Source: Chloroflexota bacterium (GTDB lineage: Bacteria; Chloroflexota; Limnocylindria; P2-11E). Taken from it: a stretch of DNA of 32,370 nt. The notes beneath the pieces are model-generated. The model was not told the DNA's origin. It saw nothing but the letters and a program-made list of their open reading frames with translations, and did not search any database. Positions 17,274 through 24,390 of this stretch are shown here, piece by piece (the stretch's first letter is position 1; each line of letters begins with the position of its first letter). Where the stretch lies: positions 1-32,370 of the forward strand of contig VBFI01000062.1 of NCBI GenBank assembly GCA_005889275.1, in the 5' to 3' direction. The translations under genes and the position numbers were made by a program.

Positions 17274-17764
17274 GTAGGGCATGGGTCTTCGGCGACGACC
17301 TCGACACCGACCAGATCGTGCCCGGCCGCTACGCGCCGTTCATGGTCGGGCAGGACAAGTTCCACCTGTACGCGTTCTGCGACGCGCGGCCGGGTTTCGC
17401 CAAGGAGGTGAGAGCGGGGGACATCCTGGTCGGGGGCGAGAATTTCGGGTGCGGGAGCTCCCGCGAGTACGCGGTCGCCGCGCTCGCGAAGCTGGGCGTC
17501 GGCGGGATCGTGGCGAAGAGCTTCGCCCGGATCTTCTTCCGCAACTGCGTCAACCTCGGGATCCCCGTCGTCGAGTCCGACGAGGCGTCCACGCTCGTCC
17601 ACGACGCTGACGAGGTCGCACTGGATCTCGTGGCCGGCGTGCTGCGAAGTCCTGCCGGCGACGCGCGGCTCCGCCCGGTCGCGCCGTTCGCCCGCGAGAT
17701 CCTCGACGCGGGGGGCGTCGTCGCGTATCTCCGCGCGCACGGTGACTTCCCCAAGCTCGCGTGA
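17270..17764 (+). CDS. lysU: Homoaconitase small subunit
   Basis: 164 residues from TTG 17270, which overlaps the large-subunit stop (TTGA). The frame has no other start that keeps the conserved WVFGDDLDTDQIVPGRY beginning, and Thermus LysU starts the same way. Carries the swivelling domain with GGENFGCGSSREYAVAAL and SFARIFFRNCVNLGIPV. The substrate loop after PGR reads YAPF, as I recall for Thermus homoaconitase, while isopropylmalate isomerases have other residues here. It works only with the large subunit. A 29-base gap separates its stop from the convergent hydrolase gene. Confidence 0.87.
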   Translation: MSRAWVFGDDLDTDQIVPGRYAPFMVGQDKFHLYAFCDARPGFAKEVRAGDILVGGENFGCGSSREYAVAALAKLGVGGIVAKSFARIFFRNCVNLGIPVVESDEASTLVHDADEVALDLVAGVLRSPAGDARLRPVAPFAREILDAGGVVAYLRAHGDFPKLA

Positions 17765-17793
17765 ATGGGCCAGTGCCGGCCGATCGCCACTGA

Positions 17794-18465
17794 TCACTCG
17801 GCAAGGCTCTCGCGCACCCACGCCGCGACGGTCTCGACCATCCGGGCGCGAGCCGTGGCGGGCGCGAAGTCGTGGTCGCCGCCTTCGATCGTGACGAGCC
17901 GATGCGTCACGCGCGCCTGCGAGAGCACCGCGGCGTAGCGTTCCGCGTCCGCGTAGGGGACCTCGGTGTCACGCGATCCCCAGATCAGCAGAACGCGCGC
18001 GCGCGTCCGCGACATCTCCGCGACGGGCTTCCATTTCCCGTCGTTCGACCATGCCGTGAATCGCGGCCCGGCCGCCGCGGGGGCGGCGGCGAGGACGGCC
18101 GCACGAATTCGCGAGTCGCGCCCCGCCGCGAGGGCGGCGACCGTTCCACCGAACGAGAACCCGACGACGCCGAGGCGCTCGGGCACCCCGGGGTGGGCCT
18201 TGAGGAGGCGAACGGCCCCCGCCGCGTCGGCGAGGCCCGACTCGAGCGTCATGCGGGGAGGCTGGTGATCGCGAAACGCGAAGCGCAGCGCGGCGACGCC
18301 GGCGTGGGCAAGTCCGGCGCATGTGGCGACGATGTGCGGTTGGTCTGGATCGCCACCGAATCCATGGAGCACGACGCAACCGCCTACGGCCGCCGTCTCC
18401 GGGAGATGGAGGACGCCTTCGAGCTCCCCGGACGGGACCGCGAAGGACACGGCCTGGACGGTCAC
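17794..18465 (-). CDS. Alpha/beta hydrolase (dienelactone-hydrolase-like)
   Basis: 223 residues from GTG 18465, overlapping the oxidoreductase stop in GTGA. Catalytic triad recognisable: nucleophile Ser104 in GFSFGG, acid Asp166 in WGSRDTEVP, base His198 in EGGDHDF; oxyanion HGFGG at about 34-38. No signal peptide. It resembles small KANL3/Tex30 or dienelactone-hydrolase-like esterases (VVLHGFGGDPDQPHIV, ALRFAFRDH). Substrate unknown. Co-transcribed with the FAD oxidoreductase upstream; no pathway link can be read from the pair. Confidence 0.8.
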   Translation of the reverse strand: MTVQAVSFAVPSGELEGVLHLPETAAVGGCVVLHGFGGDPDQPHIVATCAGLAHAGVAALRFAFRDHQPPRMTLESGLADAAGAVRLLKAHPGVPERLGVVGFSFGGTVAALAAGRDSRIRAAVLAAAPAAAGPRFTAWSNDGKWKPVAEMSRTRARVLLIWGSRDTEVPYADAERYAAVLSQARVTHRLVTIEGGDHDFAPATARARMVETVAAWVRESLAE

Positions 18466-19718
18466 GCCTCTGGCGCGGGCGCCTTCGCCGGAGTTTCCGG
18501 CATCGCGAGAAGCTCGAAGACCTTTTGGCGATCCTCGATCTCCGCACGCGTGCTGATGAGCTCGAGCACTTTCTTGCGACCCTTCATCTTTCCCACGAGG
18601 ATCGCCCCGACAAGCTTCTTCCCGAGGAAGAAGAGCCGTTTGTAGTTCCGCCCCGCGAGGTCGACCTCGACGACCGCTTCCGCGTCGGGCTCTTCCTCGG
18701 TGGTCACGCCCATGACCGAGATGTTCGAGTTGAACATCCCCGACGCGTATGTGGGGACCTCGATGTAGGGCTCCTTCGCGCCGAGCATGTTCTTCGCGAC
18801 GTGGCGGCCGTGATTGAGCGAGTTGTCCCAGGTGCCCATGCGGTGGTGGCGACCGGACACGACGTCGTAGAACTCGGCGACGTCGCCCGCGGCCCACACG
18901 TCGGGCATGTTCGTTTCGAGGAACTCGTTGGTGATCACGCCGACGTTCGCCTCGAGGCCCGTGCCCTGGAACACGTCGATGTTCATCGTGAGACCGAGCC
19001 CCACTCCGACGATGTCGGCATTCGCGCTGAACTCCTTCGTGCCCGCGACCTTCAGCCGCCCGTTCGATCGCTCGAGGCGATCGATCGCCTCGTCATAGTG
19101 GAGGTGCACGCCGGCGTCCTGCGCGAGGAGCGAGATCACCTCACCGCCCTCGCGGTCGAGGGCGCGACGGAGGAACCAGGGGCCGCGCATGAGCCAGTGC
19201 GTCTCGAGCCCGCGATGCGCGAACGCTTCGGTGAGCTCGTACCCGATGAAGGACCCACCGAGCACGACCGCCACTTTCGACTCCGGGATCCGCGCGACCA
19301 TGCCCTTCGCGTCGTCGAAGTACTGGAAGTTGAAGACATAGGGCGCACCGTCGGCGCCCGGAGCGCGGAGCGGGTTGGGCCGGCCGCCGGTCGCGATGAG
19401 CAGCCTGTCGTAGGGGATCTCGCCGCCGGGCTCCATGTGCAGCGTCTTCTCGTCGAAGCTCACCTGGTCGACCTTCGTCTCGAGCCGGAGGTCGATGCGG
19501 TTCGTCGTGTGCCACTCCTGATCGCGCACGTAGACGCGCTGTTCGAGGAGCACGCCGCGCAGGTAGCGGGGGAGCGAGACCCGGTTGTAGAGGGTGTACG
19601 GCTCGTCGTCGATCATGAGGATCTCCGCGGCCGCGTCGAGCTTGCGCAGCTGCTCGGCGGCGTACGTGCCGGCCGCGCCGTTGCCGATGATCACGAAGCG
19701 GGTGGGGTGGGTGCTCAG
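18462..19718 (-). CDS. FAD-dependent NAD(P)H oxidoreductase (Pyr_redox_2)
   Basis: About 418 residues. FAD site FVIIGNGAAGTYAAEQLRK at the N-terminus, ATGGRPNP, NAD(P) site VVLGGSFIGYELTEAF, second FAD motif DVWAAGDVAEF. The layout is that of rubredoxin/ferredoxin reductases and the reductase part of NirB-type proteins; it has no CxxC disulfide and no iron-sulfur motif, so it probably passes electrons to a separate partner. The start is uncertain: the conserved fold begins about 10 residues after CTG 19718, which stands 6 bases behind GAGGAG, while no ATG, GTG or TTG lies suitably near (GTG 19694 would cut into the first beta strand). Stop overlaps the hydrolase start. Diverges from the MmcQ/YjbR gene. 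Confidence 0.82.
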   Translation of the reverse strand: MSTHPTRFVIIGNGAAGTYAAEQLRKLDAAAEILMIDDEPYTLYNRVSLPRYLRGVLLEQRVYVRDQEWHTTNRIDLRLETKVDQVSFDEKTLHMEPGGEIPYDRLLIATGGRPNPLRAPGADGAPYVFNFQYFDDAKGMVARIPESKVAVVLGGSFIGYELTEAFAHRGLETHWLMRGPWFLRRALDREGGEVISLLAQDAGVHLHYDEAIDRLERSNGRLKVAGTKEFSANADIVGVGLGLTMNIDVFQGTGLEANVGVITNEFLETNMPDVWAAGDVAEFYDVVSGRHHRMGTWDNSLNHGRHVAKNMLGAKEPYIEVPTYASGMFNSNISVMGVTTEEEPDAEAVVEVDLAGRNYKRLFFLGKKLVGAILVGKMKGRKKVLELISTRAEIEDRQKVFELLAMPETPAKAPAPEA

Positions 19719-19756
19719 GGCGGTCTCCTCGTCGGTGGTGCGGTTACTCTGCCCGA

Positions 19757-20131
19757 ATGCCGCGCCCCGCGCCGGTGCCCCTCGCACGTGTTCGGAGGGC
19801 CTGCCTCTCGTTCCCGGAGACCTCCGAGCGGCTGAGCCATGGCGCACCGAGCTGGTTCGTCCGCGAGAAAACGTGTTTCGTCACCTACATGGATCACCAT
19901 CACGACGACGGCCGGCTGGCGCTGTGGTGCGCCTCTCCGCCGGGGATGCGCGACGGCCTCGTCCGCGCCGATCCCGAGCGGTACTTCGTCCCGCCGTACG
20001 TCGGCACCCGCGGTTGGATCGGCGTTCGCCTCGACCGTGGGCTCGCCTGGGACGACGTGGAGCGGAGCATTCGCGACGCCTATCTCGCGGTCGCGCCGAA
20101 CAAGCTCGTGGCGGCGCTCGAAGGACCGTAA
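19757..20131 (+). CDS. MmcQ/YjbR family protein
   Basis: 124 residues. Small cytoplasmic fold with family features: VRRACLSFPETSERLSHGAPSWFV at the start (the 'LP.v.e...hg.p.f.v' pattern), CFVTYMDHHHDDGRLALWC, FVPPYVGTRGWIGVRL and the closing WDDVERSIRDAYLAVAPNKLV. Family members have a DNA-binding-like CyaY fold but no agreed function. An HHHDD cluster in mid-protein may bind metal; this is a guess. Stands alone between a divergent oxidoreductase gene and the tRNA. Confidence 0.8.
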   Translation: MPRPAPVPLARVRRACLSFPETSERLSHGAPSWFVREKTCFVTYMDHHHDDGRLALWCASPPGMRDGLVRADPERYFVPPYVGTRGWIGVRLDRGLAWDDVERSIRDAYLAVAPNKLVAALEGP

Positions 20132-20151
20132 GGGCTCCGTAGACTTCAGCT

Positions 20152-20224
20152 GCCGGCGTAGACCAACGGCAGAGTCGACTCCCTTAAGAGGAGTTCAGTG
20201 CGGGTTCGAATCCCGCCGCCGGCA
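20152..20224 (+). tRNA. tRNA with anticodon UAA but class-I body (short variable loop)
   Basis: 73 bases. Acceptor GCCGGCG/CGCCGGC (7 bp), anticodon stem ACTCC/GGAGT with loop CTTAAGA (anticodon TAA at 20185-20187, reads UUA), variable loop of only 5 bases (TCAGT), T arm GCGGG-TTCGAAT-CCCGC, discriminator A; CCA not encoded. The D arm is weak: three pairs (GAC/GTC) with A11-U24, and G where A21 is expected. True tRNA-Leu is class II with a long variable arm, as in the other UAA tRNA of this window, so the amino acid carried here is uncertain. It could be a pseudogene or an unusual isoacceptor. Confidence 0.75.
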
Positions 20225-20245
20225 CTGGCGACGATCCCGTGTGCG

Positions 20246-20444
20246 GCTACTCGGTCTCCTCGCGCTCCCGTTCCCAGCGCTCGTGCTGCGCGTGCAGCTG
20301 CGCGCCGCGGCGGGCCACCCAGTTGCGCACGCGCTCCCGCGCCGCGCGGTCCGCCGGAAGCGGGAGGGAAAGCCGATGGCGATTCGCGCACTCCACGGTC
20401 ACGCGGTCGCCGCTCACGGCGACCGGGGTCATCGGCAGGCCGCA
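20246..20444. repeat. 199-bp direct repeat, copy 1
   Basis: Identical base for base to 21133-21331 (offset 887). The unit is one complete 61-codon minus-strand ORF plus 12 bases before its start and one after its stop. Its right edge is where the homing-endonuclease homology stops. Confidence 0.95.
20247..20432 (-). CDS. Small hypothetical protein, copy 1
   Basis: 61 residues, identical to the copy at 21134-21319. Not recognised. Sequence begins MTPVAVSGDRVTVECANRH and has a cysteine and histidine in VECANRHRLSLPLP, then a basic/acidic helix (ERVRNWVARRGAQLHAQ, ending EREREETE). Looks like a real folded domain rather than noise. The frame is open upstream into the endonuclease remnant, so this copy may be read as part of a longer chimeric frame. 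No clear SD. Confidence 0.45.
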   Translation of the reverse strand: MTPVAVSGDRVTVECANRHRLSLPLPADRAARERVRNWVARRGAQLHAQHERWEREREETE

Positions 20445-20922
20445 ATTCGCGGGCGTACGAGGACACGACCTGGCAGCCTTCACCCTTCCGCCGAATCGCG
20501 ACGCGGCTTCGAGGATGCAAACGCTGCATGGCCAACTGACAGGAGCGGACCACGGCCGGATACCGTGCATCCAAGGCAATCTCAAGACGATTGGTCTTAG
20601 ACACGATCGCTCCGTCCCCGAGATAGAGCCCAAGGAGATATGCATAGTCCGCCCGCCGCGTCGTCAGGTAAGCGAGGGGATCGAAGGCCAAGGCCGCCTC
20701 AGCGCGTTGCTTGTAGGGGCCTCGAGGCTTGCCGCGCCGACTTGCGGCCTGTCTCGCGATCCTCGAATCAGTCGCAGCGGTCAGGCCCTTCGCCCAGTTG
20801 GGTTTTCCTGTCTTGGAGTGCGCCATGCGTCGGACGCGTTCGTCGGTTGTCGCGGTCAAACCCTTGGCCCAGCCTGGATCGAACCCTGTCCAGGCAGATC
20901 GCGCCGGAGATGCTCGGGGCAT
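20445..20922 (-). pseudogene. LAGLIDADG homing endonuclease, truncated by the repeat
   Basis: From ATG 20922 about 159 residues are recognisable. Residues 17-68 hold two copies of a WAKGLTAxTD motif (18-27 and 43-52) separated by GKPN and ending RRGKPRG, like modular NUMOD-type DNA-binding segments of homing endonucleases. Then comes ADYAYLLGLYLGDGAI (91-106), the LAGLIDADG helix with its catalytic Asp, and RLEIALDARYPAVV. In relatives I recall, a second half with W-P-C-L-F-P-Q-H-G follows; here homology ends at VVSSYARE, where repeat copy 1 begins. The frame stays open to 20146 through the repeat and antisense of the tRNA, but that tail is not protein-like. Probably inactive. Confidence 0.7.
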
Positions 20923-20976
20923 GCCTGAGACTCAGAGCTGCCGAAGGAGTCGTGTCAATGGAACCTTCGGGGTCTG

Positions 20977-21062
20977 TGCCGGAGGAGGGACTCGAACCCT
21001 CATAGGGCTTGCGCCCAGGCTGATCTTAAGTCAGCTGCGTAAACCGATTTCGCCACTCCGGC
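20977..21062 (-). tRNA. tRNA-Leu(UAA), class II
   Basis: 86 bases. Acceptor GCCGGAG/CTCCGGC, anticodon stem GCTGA/TCAGC with loop CTTAAGA (anticodon TAA), long variable arm with a GGGCGCAAGCCC-type hairpin, T arm GAGGG-TTCGAGT-CCCTC, discriminator A, CCA not encoded. All features of leucine tRNA. It lies inside the segment bracketed by the 199-bp repeats. Confidence 0.95.
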
Positions 21063-21132
21063 ATGCGGTAAGAATACGAAAGGGTCAGCGATCGAGCGAG
21101 GTCGCACACCTTCTTTCGCGTATCGGGGGTCC

Positions 21133-21331
21133 GCTACTCGGTCTCCTCGCGCTCCCGTTCCCAGCGCTCGTGCTGCGCGTGCAGCTGCGCGCCGCGGCGG
21201 GCCACCCAGTTGCGCACGCGCTCCCGCGCCGCGCGGTCCGCCGGAAGCGGGAGGGAAAGCCGATGGCGATTCGCGCACTCCACGGTCACGCGGTCGCCGC
21301 TCACGGCGACCGGGGTCATCGGCAGGCCGCA
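21133..21331. repeat. 199-bp direct repeat, copy 2
   Basis: Perfect copy of 20246-20444. Ends 42 bases before the preferred rpsF start. The 688 bases between the copies hold the endonuclease remnant and tRNA-Leu; recombination between copies would excise an 887-base circle with both. Confidence 0.95.
21134..21319 (-). CDS. Small hypothetical protein, copy 2
   Basis: 61 residues, identical to copy 1. Starts at ATG 21319, diverges from rpsF. This copy has a clean start with no open frame fused to it, so it may be the ancestral one. Function not recognised; VECANRH and the helical tail are the only notable parts. Confidence 0.5.
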   Translation of the reverse strand: MTPVAVSGDRVTVECANRHRLSLPLPADRAARERVRNWVARRGAQLHAQHERWEREREETE

Positions 21332-21372
21332 TGGCCCGCGGCAAGCCCAGGGAAAGGACGAATGCTCAACTG

Positions 21373-21660
21373 ATGCGACCGTACGAGCTCATGTACCTCT
21401 GTCCCCCAACGCTCGACGAAGAGCGGATCGGCGCGGTCAGCGAGCGGATCCAGCAGACCATCGGCAACCTCGGCGGCAAGATCGAGAAGATCGTGCCGAC
21501 GGCGAAGCGCCGGCTCGCGTACGAGGTCGCGCACCACCGCGACGGGCAGTACGGGGTCGTCGAGTTCTCGCTTCCGCCCACGCAGGCGCGCGAGCTCGAG
21601 CGCACCATCCGCCTCACGGAAGACATCCTCCGCCACCTCGTAGTGAGAAGGGACGAGTGA
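21373..21660 (+). CDS. rpsF: 30S ribosomal protein S6
   Basis: 95 residues starting MRPYELMYLCPP, the usual S6 beginning. The frame is open to ATG 21331, adding 14 residues, but family length and sequence favour 21373; GGAAAGGA lies about 14 bases upstream. Binds S18 in the platform of the small subunit. Core motifs: GGKIEKIVPTAKRRLAYEV and YGVVEFSLPP. First gene of rpsF-ssb-rpsR. The 4-base gap to ssb implies co-translation. Confidence 0.95.
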   Translation: MRPYELMYLCPPTLDEERIGAVSERIQQTIGNLGGKIEKIVPTAKRRLAYEVAHHRDGQYGVVEFSLPPTQARELERTIRLTEDILRHLVVRRDE

Positions 21661-21664
21661 TCGC

Positions 21665-22093
21665 ATGGCATCGGTAAGCAAGATCGTCATCATCGGCAAC
21701 GTCGGTCGCGACCCGGAGCTCCGGATGACCCCGAACGGTCGGCCGGTATGCGAGTTCAGCGTCGCGGTGAACCGCGTGACCGGGCGCAGCGACGGGGGCG
21801 ACCGCCAGGAGCAGACCGACTGGTATCGCGTCAGCTGCTGGTCGCAGCTCGCCGAGCGCGCGCAACAGATGATCACGAAGGGCCGCCTCGTCTTCGTCGA
21901 GGGCCGGTTCACGCCCCGCACCTACACGGACCGCGAGGGCCGGGAGCGGATGAGCCTCGACATCAGCGCGAACGACTTCCAGATGCTCGATCCGCGGCCG
22001 GATCGCTCGGGCACGGCCCCCAGCGACAGTGCCCAGCCCGCGGCACGCGCCGCCGAGGGCGAGAAGTTCGATCCCGACGAGATCCCCTTCTAG
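21665..22093 (+). CDS. ssb: Single-stranded DNA-binding protein
   Basis: 142 residues. OB fold over residues 1-110: KIVIIGNVGRDPELRMTPNG, FSVAVNR, TDWYRVSCW, LVFVEGRFTPRTYTDREG. A disordered linker leads to the acidic tip FDPDEIPF that docks replication and repair proteins. The order rpsF-ssb-rpsR is the common bacterial one; this cluster normally ends in rplI, which is absent here. Confidence 0.96.
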   Translation: MASVSKIVIIGNVGRDPELRMTPNGRPVCEFSVAVNRVTGRSDGGDRQEQTDWYRVSCWSQLAERAQQMITKGRLVFVEGRFTPRTYTDREGRERMSLDISANDFQMLDPRPDRSGTAPSDSAQPAARAAEGEKFDPDEIPF

Positions 22094-22102
22094 GAGCGAG
22101 TG

Positions 22103-22645
22103 ATGGCCCAAGAGACTCCGGACCGCTCGGCAGCCCCGCGTCCGCCGTACCGCCCGCGCGAGGGCGGCTCCGGCGATCGGGATCGCGATCGCGATCGTGG
22201 AGGCGGCCGCTCCTTCGGTGGACCTCCCGGCATGCGCCGCCCGCGCCGCAAGGTCTGCACGTTCTGCGTCGACAAGGTGCAGCGCATCGACTACAAGGAC
22301 GTCGGCCGGATCCGCCGCTACATCAGTGACCGCGGCAAGATCGATCCGCGACGCAAGAGCGGCACCTGCGCGAAGCACCAGCGGATGCTCACGACGGCGC
22401 TCAAGCGCGCACGCCTTATGGCCATGCTTCCGTACACCGCGGAGCATGTCCGTGGGCTGATGTCGCCGCAGGCGCGAGCGATGGCCGGCGGGCCGCCGCC
22501 GCCGAAGCCCGAACGACCGCCGTACCGTCCGGTCGGGGAGTTCCGTCCAGCGGGCGGGCCGCCGCGGCCCGCGGCTCCGCCGCCCGTGCCGGCGCAGCCT
22601 GCCGCACCCGCGAACGCGCCGGCGGAGACCCCGAGCTCGAGCTAG
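22103..22645 (+). CDS. rpsR: 30S ribosomal protein S18 with long N- and C-terminal extensions
   Basis: 180 residues from ATG 22103, 6 bases behind AGGAG. The S18 core is about residues 45-125 ([49 protein letters not shown]). C52-x2-C55 and later C-x2-H (GTCAKH) give a zinc-type C+ S18. Usual S18 is 75-95 residues. Here 44 residues precede the core, including a DRDRDRDR run, and about 55 proline/alanine-rich residues follow it. The extensions look disordered and may lie on the ribosome surface. TAG stop is shared as CTAG with the convergent gene. Confidence 0.92.
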   Translation: MAQETPDRSAAPRPPYRPREGGSGDRDRDRDRGGGRSFGGPPGMRRPRRKVCTFCVDKVQRIDYKDVGRIRRYISDRGKIDPRRKSGTCAKHQRMLTTALKRARLMAMLPYTAEHVRGLMSPQARAMAGGPPPPKPERPPYRPVGEFRPAGGPPRPAAPPPVPAQPAAPANAPAETPSSS

Positions 22646-23151
22646 CCGGGCAGCGTGAGGGCGGGCAGCGTGCCGCCGGCGAGCAGGTAGGGCAGGCCGA
22701 CCGCCGCGACGACCATCAGGAGGATCACGAGGACCGAGGCGGTCGTGTGTCCGCCGCCTCGCCGCCACACCTGTCCCGCCGCGGCGCCCGCGATGAGCCC
22801 CCCGCCGACGATCGTGCCGATGAGCGGGACCACCCCGAGCGCGACACCGACGACGTAGAGCAGGAGGATGACGATCCCTGGCGGGCGCATGCGCTCGGAG
22901 CGCAGCGCGAGATAGATCGCGCCGGCGACGAGCGCGACTGGCAGGACGAACACAGCGCCGCTCAAGAGAAGCCCGGGGATCGCGTTCGCGAGCGTCGACC
23001 CGGGACCCTGCGGGTAAAGCAGGACGTCGATCGGTGCGACGAAGCCGACGCCGAGCCAGAGCCCCGCGATGTACGACGGTCCGTAGTGCTCGGCCGCGAC
23101 CGTGAGACCCGCGATCACGAGGCCCCATACGAGCCCGGCGATGAAGCTCAT
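22642..23151 (-). CDS. Multi-pass membrane protein, unknown
   Basis: 169 residues with about five hydrophobic segments (for example [85 protein letters not shown]). Glycine-rich loops, no recognised motif. Convergent with rpsR; start ATG 23151. Single gene as far as can be seen. Confidence 0.65.
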   Translation of the reverse strand: MSFIAGLVWGLVIAGLTVAAEHYGPSYIAGLWLGVGFVAPIDVLLYPQGPGSTLANAIPGLLLSGAVFVLPVALVAGAIYLALRSERMRPPGIVILLLYVVGVALGVVPLIGTIVGGGLIAGAAAGQVWRRGGGHTTASVLVILLMVVAAVGLPYLLAGGTLPALTLPG

Positions 23152-23174
23152 GCGCAGATGCTAGCCAGCGTTTC

Positions 23175-24020
23175 TTACCGTGTCGGAGAGGGGGTCGGCG
23201 TCCGGAGGCCGCTGGGAAGCGGCAGTGCGGTCCGCACCGGCGTCGGCGCGACCGTCGCCGGTGCCGTGATCGACGGCGTGATCGGCTCGCCGATGTGGCT
23301 GTACTTGAGATCGAACCCGATCTCGAAGGATGCCTTCGCGGGCGACGCAGTCGCGCCGGTGGCGATGGGCAGCCCGAGGTCGCCCTCGATGTCGAACGAG
23401 AGCTTCACCAGCTGGCGCACGATCTGGTTGTCGTCGACGCGGATCCAGACCTCGCCGCTCCCGCTCGGGTTCGTTGGCCTGAAGGACGACGACGCCGCGG
23501 CCGCGCTCATCTTCTCGACGAGCTTCGTCGTGTCGGCGGTGTATGAGAGGTGCCTCGTCTTCCGTCCGTCGACGTCGGGGCGATCGACCTCCTTCACGTT
23601 GAGCACCGCGGACAGGTCGGCCTGGCCGAGCGGATCGAGCATGCCGCCCTGGGTCGGGTCGTTCGCGGCCGCCTCGTGCCAGCCACCAGATGGGCTGCTC
23701 GTGTCTTTGCTGTAGGTCTTCCCGGCAACCGTGATGGATTCCGCGGTCACGTCCTGCCCAAACAAGTTGAGCTGAATGTTCAGCCGCGCCTTGTCGGGGA
23801 CCTCGGCGTCGCCGCTCATCTTGAAGTCGAACGTGAAGCTGAAGCCGCCCTTCAACGCGAAGCTGCCGGTGCCGTCGAGGTGGGTCGTCTTCGCGGCCTT
23901 GAGGTTGGTATTCGCCTTCTGGAGGAGATCGGCGGGGGCGGGCTCCAGCAACGCGGCGACCTGCCCGCACGCGAGCGCAATCGAGGCAACCACCACGAGA
24001 CCAAGCACACGTATCCGCAT
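23175..24020 (-). CDS. Lipoprotein, LppX/LprG-like fold
   Basis: 281 residues from ATG 24020. Signal peptide with lipobox ALAC at about residues 15-18 (VVVASIALACGQ). The body (ADLLQKANTNLKAAKTTHLDGTGSF, FDFKMSGDAEVPDKARLNI, GKTYSKDTSSPSGGWHEA, VEVWIRVDD-like EVWIRVDDNQIVRQLVKLSF) has the half-barrel pattern of LppX_LprAFG and DUF6612-type lipoproteins that hold lipids. A threonine/proline tail (ITAPATVAPTPVRTALPLP) ends it. ATG 24047 adds 9 residues before the signal peptide and is less likely. Neither start has an SD. Probably on the outer face of the membrane. Confidence 0.7.
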   Translation of the reverse strand: MRIRVLGLVVVASIALACGQVAALLEPAPADLLQKANTNLKAAKTTHLDGTGSFALKGGFSFTFDFKMSGDAEVPDKARLNIQLNLFGQDVTAESITVAGKTYSKDTSSPSGGWHEAAANDPTQGGMLDPLGQADLSAVLNVKEVDRPDVDGRKTRHLSYTADTTKLVEKMSAAAASSSFRPTNPSGSGEVWIRVDDNQIVRQLVKLSFDIEGDLGLPIATGATASPAKASFEIGFDLKYSHIGEPITPSITAPATVAPTPVRTALPLPSGLRTPTPSPTR

Positions 24021-24147
24021 CGGGACGTGACTATGTGCCGGGCGCATCAGCCGTCCGGCCTCAGCGACGTGTCAGTTCCGGTATCGGCGGGGTTTTGCCC
24101 GGCGCGAACCACGACGAGAAGATCGGATACCGGTTGCCGCGCGCGAT

Positions 24148-24390
24148 CTAGGTGATGACCATGCAGGGCGCGGCGCGATCACAGAGCCAGTGGACGGTCT
24201 CGATATTGTCCGGGGCGACCATCTCGTTCAGCGCCCGAAGGCGGGCGTCCGGGTCGGGGCCCAGCACGAAGGCCGGGTCGGGATCCATGAAGAACCGGCT
24301 CGCGTCGATCTTGATCGCGCCCAACGCGGTGGACGCGGTGGCGACGAGCAGGGCAACCGCGAGGACGAGCGCCGCGACGATCCGCTTCAT
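24148..24390 (-). CDS. Small secreted protein
   Basis: 80 residues; signal peptide 1-24 (IVAALVLAVALLVATASTALGA) then a mature part of about 56 residues with two cysteines (HWLCDRAAPCMV). The SD AAGGAGG (24403-24397) 6 bases before the ATG is the strongest in the window, suggesting high expression. Not recognised. Sits between the lipoprotein and oxidoreductase genes on the same strand but with gaps over 120 bases on both sides, so probably its own transcript. Confidence 0.65.
   Translation of the reverse strand: MKRIVAALVLAVALLVATASTALGAIKIDASRFFMDPDPAFVLGPDPDARLRALNEMVAPDNIETVHWLCDRAAPCMVIT

Noticed and set aside
15867-17282. Open frame of about 470 codons antisense to the homoaconitase genes
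   Set aside because: Histidine/arginine/aspartate-rich shadow of a conserved enzyme.
20185-20187. Anticodon UAA taken as an ochre suppressor
   Set aside because: Anticodon 5'-UAA-3' reads the leucine codon UUA; a suppressor of the UAA stop would need UUA.
20146-20445. C-terminal 100 residues of the endonuclease frame, ending in a GGGIRTRT-like stretch
   Set aside because: That part is translation of the repeat in the wrong frame and of the antisense strand of the tRNA, a familiar artefact.
20246-21331. Insertion sequence with target duplication
   Set aside because: No transposase or terminal inverted repeats, and 199 bases is far too long for a target-site duplication.
24078-24133. CCGGTATC ... 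GATACCGG inverted repeat as a terminator
   Set aside because: Arms of 8 bases are 40 bases apart with no T-run; too weak to call.
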